Source: Plasmopara viticola
Taxonomy: Eukaryota; Oomycota; Peronosporomycetes; Peronosporales; Peronosporaceae
Direction of reading: 5' to 3'
Length of the DNA stretch: 64,000 nucleotides
Assembly (NCBI GenBank): GCA_001695595.3
Contig: MBPM02000031.1
Span: 310,001 to 374,000, forward strand
This document shows, one piece after another, positions 43,790 through 53,075 of this stretch. The notes beneath the pieces were generated by a model that saw only the letters and a program-made list of their open reading frames with translations, did no database searches and was not told the DNA's origin. Made by a program: the position numbers and the translations under genes. Every line of letters begins with the position of its first letter. Position 1 is the stretch's first letter.

Positions 43790-45908
43790 TTAGATTAAGT
43801 GCTAAGTCGAGGCATGACTTGCCTCTTTCCGTGCTTCTTGACCGCCAAAATCAGCGCTATATAATGTAAGATGTGTAGCGAAACAGAAGCGCTCTCATGA
43901 GCGCCGCGCTATACTTGTGTAGTGGCATAGCTGTCCCACTTAACGTTCCAGCCCGAAGCCATGGCGATCTGTCAGCGAGCGCTTCGTGTGCAAGGCACGG
44001 TCTTTCGGTCACAATATTGAAAGTGACTCGTTTTGCGATTGACGCTTAAAGTTAAGAATCTGGATAGGCCTTATGCCGAGCCACAGACAATGAAAGTTCT
44101 CTCCGATCTACTAGTTTTCTAATTCCACTTACACCTAATGGAGGCTTAGTACCTCATTTAGTGTAGATAAATTTTGGATTTATTTCCCTGCAATCCTACT
44201 ATGGATTTTTCAGTAAAATGTGGCGTGACAGTGCTTTAGAATAGTCAAGGATATTTAAGTATCGCCTTTTTTTCAGGTATTAAATGACAACATTTTGTTG
44301 TGGAATCTGATGTGGTATTCATTTAACGCGCATAGCCACCGAAATGTCATGTTAAAAGCGATAGCTCCTTCTCAATAACGTGCTGAGTTGGGAGAGCGTT
44401 TGCGACTGACAAAGTAAGTCTTGGCGCCATAGTTTATATCGGCCGGGTACACTCGGGAGGTTCTTCTCTTCCTTGCTGAAGTAGCAGCTCGGAATGCTAA
44501 AATAAATTTCACTGGAGGGCTATTTACGTCAGAACTTGACGGTGGCGAAGTCACATAACCTCTCGACTCCTATGTTAGTGGTTTAAGCATCCGACTTATA
44601 TGAACATATCCCGGTCCTCGATTTTGGTTAATCAGCGTCCCTGATTGGGCCTTTGTCCTTAATGACCATGTACTTCCTTTTCTTTTCGATGAAATCCGTT
44701 GCATGGCCGGTGGAAATTCCTTTGCATGGCCGGCGAGATTGACGTCGAGTCCAACACCTCTCAAGGCACCACCCGGATGATGAGATTTTTCTACAGTCTT
44801 CTTTATGACCTGAGGCTTCTTCGCGGCACCAGCGGATAGGAGGTAAGGAAGCGCTAGCCATATTTATCGCCCCAAGGCGAAGATACCAGTGCACCACCAG
44901 GCGAGGTAGAACGGTAGGCTTGTGTACTCCGCCGCGGTGAATCAGGCAGTCCTTCAATTTTTTGCATGAATGGCTCGTTGGCTAGGACACAATTGAAGCT
45001 CGCCACTCATTTTCTAGAGACTGACTCTGTGTTAGCTCAAGCACATTTAAGGCTCTGCCTGTAATAAATGGGCTTGTGTTGGTGTATTGTCTTTTAGTAG
45101 TTCCAAAACAGAGCAAAAAATCACAACAATTTATTTTTCCGGAAGCGTCTATATTTATTTTAATTCTTCTCACAATCATTTTACTCAAGTCTTACTTAGA
45201 CAATGTTTTGAGCTCAAGAGTAGCAACAGCCAGAGGGTGGACATTGCTGTAAACGCTCTTTTTTTCTTGACATTCAATTTCTCCGTCAATATAAGAGTAT
45301 GCACCACATAAATGTCCTTTCATTTAATTCAGAAGACCCATTTTGGAAGGGTTTATTGCACAGTATACGGGCCGTCAATTAACATTTTTATGTGTGGTGG
45401 TTACAGGTTGGAATGATCCCAAACGCTCAATGAGGTGACTTATAGGGTCTGCAAGTTTACACTAAAACTTTTGTGAACTGATCACTTTGGAAATATCTGT
45501 CAATTTGACGCAAATATAATCTGATATCAAGAAGAATGCAATCTACTGCAAGCCAAAAAAAATCAAATTACACAGGCAGTTTGTACCTTAGTAATGTTGG
45601 TACTAAAGTTATACTATCCTTTTATAGCAAGGATATACTGCACCGTTTGTTTGCGTGCCATTTTTATGGTCGCGAGATAAACTGTCTGCATTAAAATTTG
45701 TTCACAACGTAGGCGGAATATATTGCATGCGAATGGCTATAATCGACAGAATATTTGTGTTATCAACTGATGTTGGCTTTAGGAACCTATCATCGCATCA
45801 TCATGACTATCGCATCATCATGATGTGACAGTCTTTTTTTAGCGTCAGCTTGTGTAGCGGTAGAACTTTAGCCTTGTAGAAGCTACCTTCATCACTTTCG
45901 TCTAGAAA
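43790..45908. other. No supported gene; low-grade open frames
   Basis: Minus-strand frames between 44570 and 44960 contain lysine-rich, protein-like runs (KKPQVIKKTVEKSHHPGG) interrupted by stops and a short direct repeat GCATGGCCGG. They may be remnants of a gene I cannot name. A short tandem repeat of CTATCGCATCATCATGA type lies at about 45788-45826. Confidence 0.35.
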
Positions 45909-46244
45909 TTGGCTCAAAAGATACCCCTGAGATCGCGCACCCGACTTTGCGTCACGACACAATTGATACAACGAACGTTATTATCAATGTGTTTCGGATG
46001 TTTGCCCGTCGTAATCTTGAAATTGTTGCTATCTGGATACATGGATGAATACGACGGCTTCGAGACGACGTCGGAATTGTGGGGTTTCAGCATAATTGTT
46101 GGAAGTATCTATCTGATCGTACTTAACAGCATGCTTGATTTTCTTTTGAAGGGATGTTCATTGGTGTTTAGTATGTGTAAGAGTAAGCAATCGACACTCT
46201 CAAACGCAGCCATTATACCTTTGTGTCTTCAACATTTAAGGTGA
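45909..46244 (+). CDS. Hypothetical hydrophobic ORF, possibly a decayed membrane protein
   Basis: The frame encodes 111 residues with two hydrophobic stretches (about 27-43 and 60-78) around a polar segment GYMDEYDGFETTSELW. The frame then ends. A further protein-like frame, MKPQWQYPLPSVKFDDEVNA, begins at 46381, and a third near 46787 (MRLHLCDLQFDQDNKTQLTQ). These could be exons or debris of one gene, but no splice sites join them convincingly. No family was recognised. Confidence 0.25.
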   Translation: MAQKIPLRSRTRLCVTTQLIQRTLLSMCFGCLPVVILKLLLSGYMDEYDGFETTSELWGFSIIVGSIYLIVLNSMLDFLLKGCSLVFSMCKSKQSTLSNAAIIPLCLQHLR

Positions 46245-48229
46245 CCATTGCAACTGTTTTTCTAGTATAAAGTTTTTTTACGATAGAGCATGTAGATTGT
46301 GCGTCAAGTTAAGGTAGTATTTTTTGTTGTCGCATGCGCTGCACGGCCTCTTATCTACAGCAGCAATATAATTCTACTAGATGAAGCCGCAATGGCAATA
46401 CCCCCTGCCGAGCGTCAAATTTGACGACGAAGTAAATGCTGTTTTTACCTCTGATACCACCGATAAAATACCGATTATGGCTTGCGGCATCTACAGTGAA
46501 AGTCACACTTTGCCCTTCATTTGAGTGAACTTCACTCAATAGAATATTTTAAACTTGCCCATAATCAAAGCTCAGGGGCTTACGACTATATGCTTGTGCT
46601 GGGAAGAAATCTAAGAGCCAAAACAAGGAGCTCACGAAGCGCTTGCATATCAAAATTGTCGAACCTAGACCCTCTTCTTCGCCAAATTTCGTTTAAAGTT
46701 GTCGTGTGTGAGTTTTGACTATAATTTTTGCTTGGTCTGATGTATGTTGTCGAGATTCCTCTATAAGTCAAAGTAAAATCTATTCTGATGCGTTTGCACC
46801 TCTGCGATTTGCAATTTGACCAGGATAATAAAACGCAATTGACGCAACTGGTAAGACATTTGAAGATCGACGCGTCTGCCATATACAGCATTCATTACTC
46901 ATCGCATTTAGAGTAGCCCAATCGCAATGTGAAAGTTCGAAGGGCTGCTTATAACTTGTTCCAATCAGCAGTGCGAAAAGTTTTGTACGCCTTTAGCTTT
47001 CTGTGCTGGGAAGAAAGCACCTGCAGGTAGTCGCGCTCCGGACGTGATTTATGCGTGTAAATGTGTCTGGAACTTGCTGCGTCTCATTCATTTCTTTCTT
47101 ATTGCATCCCAGCGATTTAATTAGAAGCTTGATTGTCTTGATTCCGTCACATTTAAATCGCAATCAGCGTGGCTCAGCTTTCACGATCAAAAACTTAATA
47201 TGCTGCACCTGCTACGCGAAAAAAGTACGATCCTTTCCCATTAAGGCTTATCCTTAGCTAAGCAATAACGGCAAGCATTTTGCCATCGCCAAAGCAGTCA
47301 AGTAAGCGCATACACGCATCCATCGGAGATATGTATATCACTTCTTGAAAGTGGATGGTCTTGTCAGGCTTGTCTCTATCATCCTCTCTGTTTTTCAAAG
47401 AGCTTAAGTAATTCTTATGTTCTACCTGATCTTTCACCCAGCTTGTAGAGATGAAACCTTACGAATTTGGTATGACTAATGATAACACATCAGATAGAAA
47501 TAGTTTTAACACAAACACGTGGAGCAAGTAATTGAATGCCATATAAAAAAGGAATTTGATACGCAGTCACCACCTTTAATGAAGTAAATACCACCCCTCC
47601 AAATCTAAATTTAATAGATAGGCTTTCGAGTCCTCTGACTGGCTGCATGGCCATCTCTTGGTCGGGTATCAGTCCTCAGATGTTAAAACGCTCATACATG
47701 CATCTTAACCCAAAAACTACTTCATCTACGCTCAAGAACGCAGCTTTTCACGCAACCTTGCCGTGCTTCTCCGCGTCAACATCAGCCATAAACACCGTAA
47801 GACTATCGCCGAGCGTGTCTTCAACAGTCTTGATGATGCTCGTTGGACTTTAAACGCACAGCTTGAATAAGAAAGGTACATTGTTGGCCTCAAACGTGTC
47901 AAGTTCATTGGCAACAACCTCAACCCAGGAACGCAGAATGTCAAAAAGGCAATGCTCTTTGCGCTTACAAGAATAAGAATCCTGACGTGGAAGCAGAAAG
48001 ACGTCAACGTACAAGACCTAGCCACAGAACCGGCTGCCGATAATCCGTCCAAAATATCAAAACTAAAATGTAGGATGACACCGAGACATAAGCTGTGGAA
48101 GTCGCATACGATGAGCACAATTGAGGACCCAAAAGTTCGCCCTGATGGCTGCAAAACCAAAGCGGAAGAACACCAGAAAGTCCTTGCTGAATTGAGGCTA
48201 AGAAACAAAGTTAAACCGTTGCGGCCAGC
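46245..48229. other. Gene-poor; upstream part of transposase debris
   Basis: Short protein-like frames occur at 46381-46523 and 46787-46915. From 47720 to 48242 plus-strand frames such as KHRKTIAERVFNSLDDARWTL and EEHQKVLAELRLRNKVKPL lead into the MULE pseudogene in a shifted frame. I cannot assign them to a domain. Confidence 0.35.
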
Positions 48230-48901
48230 TTGGACTTCATAGTGATGCCACGCGACATACACAACATCAAACACGCCGCGAGAAAAAGGTTTCTTGTGGG
48301 ACGTACACCGTTGAAAACCTTGCTGTATAATCTTGTACCATCGACAACGTGCTTCACGCAACCTGATAGCGATCAGCACCCGACAAACCTGCTTATTATA
48401 TTTTGTCAGCAATACACGAAACCAACATGTACAAACTACCCTTTTTGCATATTGTCGGATAAAAAGGACGATTATGTCAAGGCGATGTGACATATTCACT
48501 TCATCTTTGCGGAATACAGCATTAGGACTGGCGATGTCATTGTATTCGTTACTAACCGAGAACTTGCGCTGATGAGCAACCTTGCGGCTGTTTCTTCTTC
48601 CTCGCATCGATTTCTTTGTAGATGCCACGTCAACGAGAACATAGGTGCAAAGTTTGCAAACATTTTCGGAATAAGAGAAATCTCCCTCGCCGGCATTCAT
48701 CGTTATGTGGAAGAAACTTGGTTGACGTTAATGAAAAAATTGTTGCCTGCTACATGCGAGGGTTCGGACATTTTGGTCACACGCTATGGTGTTGATCGTC
48801 AAACCGCAAACTTGCAATTCGGCCCAAACTTTGGCAAAAACATGACGAAGTTATCAGCAGCTGGATTAAGATCTGCATACCAACACGTGCGACGCCGTTG
48901 A
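48230..48901 (+). pseudogene. MULE/FAR1-type transposase fragment with an in-frame stop
   Basis: One plus-strand frame runs from 48230 to 48901 with a single internal TGA at 48488. It reads VMPRDIHNIKHAARKRFLVG, then DKKDDYVKAM, then, after the stop, GDVIVFVTNRELALMSNLAA and FLCRCHVNENIGAK. These correspond to the conserved Mutator-like transposase core, where a VTDRELALMNA motif with an acidic residue precedes a CxxH-like segment. Here the usual TDR is TNR, so a catalytic aspartate appears lost. Together with the stop this marks an inactive copy. Terminal inverted repeats were not found. Confidence 0.65.
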
Positions 48902-50113
48902 GAACGATCTGGTGACGAAAACAATGATGACAAGGACGAGGACGAAAGCGCTAAAAGCGTCGAGGTAGATCATGCATCAGCTGATGACAATGCCGATGTC
49001 CCAAGAGCTGATGGAGTAGAAGATTGACCTCACCAAAGCATCTTCTCGCCATCCATGGTCATCCTTGCAGAAATGGACAGCGAAGCTCGCGGACCCTGAC
49101 TATTGATGATTTTGACCAACATTATAGTTAGTGCGTCTACCAAAGGCATCAGCAGCACCGTTAGCACCGTTGACTTTGAAACAAGAGGTTGTAGCAGCTG
49201 TCAAAAGGGCAACCGAGAACTTGAAGCGATCGTCACAAACGGATAGTTCTTGCACACCTAGCAACAGCTCTAAATTATCATATCCTCGTCCCTGTCAGAG
49301 TCCGCGGCCGTCGAAGACCTGCAGGCATCAACGACGAAACAGCAACACTTTACAGCAAGTTTGAGCACGTTGAGATTGCACTAAGGTAGAATCCAAATGC
49401 AGGACGATGCTGCGGAAAATGCCGGAAGCAGGGCCATAATTCTCGCACGTGTAATATTCCAACGCTAATATTGCGATCCGGAAAAGCATCGGCATCGCAA
49501 CGGCGAAGTTTAGCATTGGCACCGCAACCTGCATCGGTATCAACAGCATCGGCATCGCAACCATCCTTGCAGCTAGCACCTGCAGCTTCATCGCAAGCGC
49601 ACATAGCTGCAGCGCTGCTCTTATGGCATGGTCTGATGAGGGCAGAGCTGCAACTATTGAGTTATGAGTAAGATGACGCGGGCACCGATGCTTATAAATA
49701 CGTGTTGCAACGTTGCGATGTACAAGATGCAATGTTCAACAATTTAATACAATATCGCATGCGCGTGATACGTATGTCAATCCCTCGAAAACTTTGCGTC
49801 TTAGATGATATATTTATCGCGGTGGAGGGGACGTTGATGTCAATGTCAATGTCAACGTTGATGTCAAGGTCGGGTGTTTTGAACGTAATCCGTGCGCACG
49901 AAATGTATTTCACGTATGTGCTATGTAGGATATATGGAGTTTTTCGTAGCTAGAGTGTGACATGTATCTCGCTCATGCAGAACATATTCCAGGGTTCTAT
50001 AAAAAGGGTGGGTGGCTGCGTGTTAATTATGTATGATTTTATTGCATTATTTTTGTTTAAAAGGCGAATTTTTCATAATAACTCAAGCTTTTTGACATTA
50101 ATACCAACCCATA
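48902..50113. other. Low-complexity intergenic region with GCATCG and ATGTCA runs
   Basis: No gene is seen. Imperfect GCATCG-rich repetition occupies about 49483-49570, and an ATGTCA/ACGTTG hexamer run lies at about 49832-49872. Open frames across these are repeat artefacts. A TATAAAAA sequence at 49998-50005 lies 109 bp before the next gene and could be promoter-related. Confidence 0.45.
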
Positions 50114-51280
50114 ATGTTTGACAAGGAGGACCAGCGCCGCACAGACGAGTACTTTGTGAAGACTTCAGCGCCCGAATGGGCCGACGAGTGCCGTGACCAG
50201 GTGAAAGCTTTTCTAGATTATCACCACGTCGTAAGCAAGTCCATAGCAATCGTAACGTCGGGTGGTACGACAGTGCCGCTAGAGCGCAACACCGTGCGCT
50301 TTCTGGACAACTTTTCCACGGGGTCGAGAGGTGCCGCATCTGTCGAGTACCTGCTCGATCTAGGCTACGCTGTTATATATTTGTATCGTCCTGGAAGTAT
50401 CGCACCATTTGCAAGGCATCTGCAACAAGCCACATGCTCATTTTTGGACGTAGATTTTTTGAAGTACGTCGATGCGTCCATCAACAAGGTGCATGAACAG
50501 CATATCCGGCTGCTAGTAGAAGATTCTACAGCTAAAAAAAAGGTTTTAGAAGCAGTGAGCAAACTGAATAATGTACGCGCAAGAAATATGCTGCTGGCGC
50601 TACCATTTACGTCTGTAGACGACTATTTCTTCCTGTTACGGATGGTGGCGACGTGTGTAGCGCTATGGGAAGAGCGCGCGCTATTTTTGCTAGCGGCTGC
50701 CGTAAGCGATTTTCACATCCCGCAGCAAGACTTGGCAGCTCACAAAATTCAGTCACGAGCGGGTCCGCTAGAGCTGAAGCTGCAACAGGTGCCAAAGATG
50801 CTCGGCGTACTGCGTCACAACTGGGCGCCTCAAGCGTTTGTGGTATCGTTTAAACTAGAGACAGACTGGGGCATTCTTCGCCGAAAGGCAAAAGAGGCAA
50901 TTTTGAAGTACTCCATGCATTTAGTGATAGCTAATGAGCTGCATTCTCGCTTCGACGAGGTGCTGCTGATGACAGACAAGGACGAGCGCTACATCACGCG
51001 GCCACAAGATGAAGCTGATATCGAGAAGAGCTTGATGGCAGCAATTGCCTGCATGCACTACCAGTATATCGCTTCGCAAGATGTCTCAGTGCCGAACAAA
51101 ACTGGCCACTCCGCCTCGCACAGCATTCGCTTTGGTGTATGGAAAAAGCAGTTACCAACATCTGCGCAGAATTTACTATCCGTGATGAACGAGCATAAGG
51201 AAGAAATTTTAGGCGTCATAGTTGGCGGTCTGCTTTCTGTAATGCTTAATATGCTGCAGAACCAGCTTCGCCGGAGTTAG
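50114..51280 (+). CDS. Phosphopantothenate-cysteine ligase, with a C-terminal hydrophobic tail
   Basis: This 388-residue intronless gene has the eukaryotic PPCS signature. TSGGTTVPLE lies at 48-57 and NTVRFLDNFS at 59-68. The AAAVSDF segment is at 204-210, HKIQS at 220-224, SFKLETD near 255-261 and ANEL near 283-286. The enzyme joins 4'-phosphopantothenate to cysteine, the second step of coenzyme A synthesis, in the cytosol. After the catalytic domain (about 330 residues) comes an extension ending in a hydrophobic stretch (about 365-380, ILGVIVGGLLSVML) and a basic tip, which looks like a tail anchor. Human PPCS, about 311 residues, has no such tail. The downstream BolA-like gene is convergent. 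Confidence 0.93.
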   Translation: MFDKEDQRRTDEYFVKTSAPEWADECRDQVKAFLDYHHVVSKSIAIVTSGGTTVPLERNTVRFLDNFSTGSRGAASVEYLLDLGYAVIYLYRPGSIAPFARHLQQATCSFLDVDFLKYVDASINKVHEQHIRLLVEDSTAKKKVLEAVSKLNNVRARNMLLALPFTSVDDYFFLLRMVATCVALWEERALFLLAAAVSDFHIPQQDLAAHKIQSRAGPLELKLQQVPKMLGVLRHNWAPQAFVVSFKLETDWGILRRKAKEAILKYSMHLVIANELHSRFDEVLLMTDKDERYITRPQDEADIEKSLMAAIACMHYQYIASQDVSVPNKTGHSASHSIRFGVWKKQLPTSAQNLLSVMNEHKEEILGVIVGGLLSVMLNMLQNQLRRS

Positions 51281-51520
51281 GAATAACCAGCAAGTCCAAA
51301 GAACTTTGCACTTCAAATGAACGATGTAACATCTTCTCGATAGATCGTTACGTATTATCGATGTCTTTTGCTCTGAGTGTATTCTTACGTCCAATGCATT
51401 CTTTGCTGAAGAATGAAAAAGTCTGGTCGATGTGCAGCGTGTTAGACCTCTCCTTCAGCCAGATATAGAAACTACGAAAGATCTACCATAACAACGAGTG
51501 TATATAGCCATCTATTATCT

Positions 51521-51891
51521 CTAGTGCTTTTGCGATAGATCATCTAAAAAGCCTTTTTTGCTCTTGTCCACGGCCATGCCACCGCGGCAGCTTGGCGATG
51601 GCTTGACTTGTGCGCCGGCCTCCCATTGCTTGGTCGTTTTACTTAGAATACTAAGCGCATGCACGCCCTCGTCCAACTCTTGTTGTAGCACAGCGTTTCC
51701 ATGCGATGGCGCTGAAGCAGTGGTTTATTGTCGAACTGATCGGAGATGACTACTACCTTGAAGTGCGTCTCGGAACCTTTAGGCACATTGTGCATGTGAC
51801 TCTCATTTATCACGTCCAAATGCGTGGGAGAAAAAGCGGCCAGCAGCTTCTCATGAATGCGGTGCGCTATAGGACCAGAGCTGTTGGTCAT
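51521..51891 (-). pseudogene. BolA-family gene with a one-base frameshift
   Basis: The frame from the ATG at 51891 reads GPIAHRIHEKLLAAFSPTHL and then INESHMHNVPKGSETHFKVV through LLQRHRM. That is the BolA fold with its conserved HMH and H...RHR positions. At about 51696-51699 the frame shifts. The next frame continues as NAVLQQELDEGVHALSILSK and stays open to a TAG at 51521-51523. The whole would be about 123 residues, a normal BolA length. One base is missing in an A run (GGAAACG on the minus strand). Either this is a sequencing or assembly error or the gene is newly broken. BolA proteins partner monothiol glutaredoxins in iron-sulfur handling. The start codons of this gene and the AP-1 sigma gene are under 200 bp apart and divergent. 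Confidence 0.85.
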
Positions 51892-52084
51892 GATGCTGCG
51901 CTGAATCTAGTCAGAGGACAGATCAGTCAATGTCAGGGTGGCACACGTCACCGCAACACTCCACCTGCTTTACACCCAGGACACTCATGCACTCGAATAC
52001 GCCCCGTTCGTACTTTTGATTGGTAGAAAACATGTATTTCTTTTTGAGCAGTTCTATTACACTCGACCCGTCGACGCCGTCGTC

Positions 52085-52807
52085 ATGGTATCATAACTTT
52101 AACAGCCTCTGTATCTCCATCAAACCTTTAAGTCGCTGGGTCTGTTTAGATTGAGTCTGTCCTACTTGTCAGTCGCCAGGGCAAGACACGTCTGGCCAAG
52201 TGGTACCTGAATGCGTCGATTAAGGAGAAGACGCGCATGATTCGTGACATCACGTCGCTGGTGCTCTCCCGTCCTCATAAACAGTGCAATTTCATAGAAT
52301 TCAAGGAGAAGAAAATTGTCTACAAGAGGTAAGTGGATAGAAATGACATTGTAAAGGGGACTAGCTGTAAATTGGTTTGATCAGATACGCGAGTCTGTAC
52401 TTTATCGCGTGCATCTCTAAGGACGAGAATGAGCTCATCACACTCGAGGTCATTCATCTTTTCGTAGAAGTGCTGGACCGCTATTTTGGCAATGTGAGAG
52501 ATACCTTTGGAGGTAAAGTAGGGTACAGGAGTGCTCACTGTAGACTTTTTCTTCTAGGTGTGCGAGCTGGATATTATCTTTAACTTTCACAAGGTACTTA
52601 CAGATTTGCTTAATTTTTTATATGACCTTTGAGGCTGAACAGGCTGGTGGATTATAGGCGTATTACATTCTAGACGAACTCTTTATTGGTGGCTACCAGC
52701 AGGAGTCGAGCAAGAAGGAAATCTTGCGCATTTGTACGCAGCAGGAAGACTGCATGGACGAGTCTAAGGAGGAAGGCTTTGTGCGTCCTCGTACTGGCAC
52801 GCGCTAG
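52085..52807 (+). CDS. AP-1 clathrin adaptor complex, sigma subunit
   Basis: I assign five coding exons: 52085-52087, 52150-52328, 52385-52493, 52558-52593 and 52658-52807. Together they give 158 residues, the typical AP-1 sigma length. The first coding exon holds only the ATG. A TAG lies immediately upstream of exon 2 in its frame, which makes this intron necessary. Conserved segments include [82 protein letters not shown] and [25 protein letters not shown] and the long C-terminus point to AP-1 rather than AP-2. The subunit is part of the core of the trans-Golgi/endosome clathrin adaptor. All introns are 56-64 nt with GT...AG ends. Confidence 0.92.
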
Positions 52808-53075
52808 TTTAACATTGTGTGCATAAGAGTAGCCGATGAAGCCAGCCACAAAAACGTAATTGACAGCTGCGTTTTTTTTTCAAAAGACATAAAGTGCATT
52901 GCACCAAAATACACTAAACTGATAGTCACGACCTTTGATACGTACCGGTATACAATCACGAGCACGACAATGAAATCGACGGTCCCTATGCGTGGGTAGA
53001 GCTAGAGTTGTTGTTAAACAGTGGCACAATTCATAGTGAATAACTTTTGTATTCCAAGCGGTTGGGCGCAAGAAG

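Noticed and set aside
47732..48700. 322-codon minus-strand open frame
   Set aside because: It lies antisense to the MULE-like plus-strand frames, has irregular cysteine- and arginine-rich composition and no domain. It is a shadow of the plus-strand coding sequence.
49328..49732. Alanine/methionine-rich minus-strand ORFs
   Set aside because: They are translations of the GCATCG-type low-complexity run.
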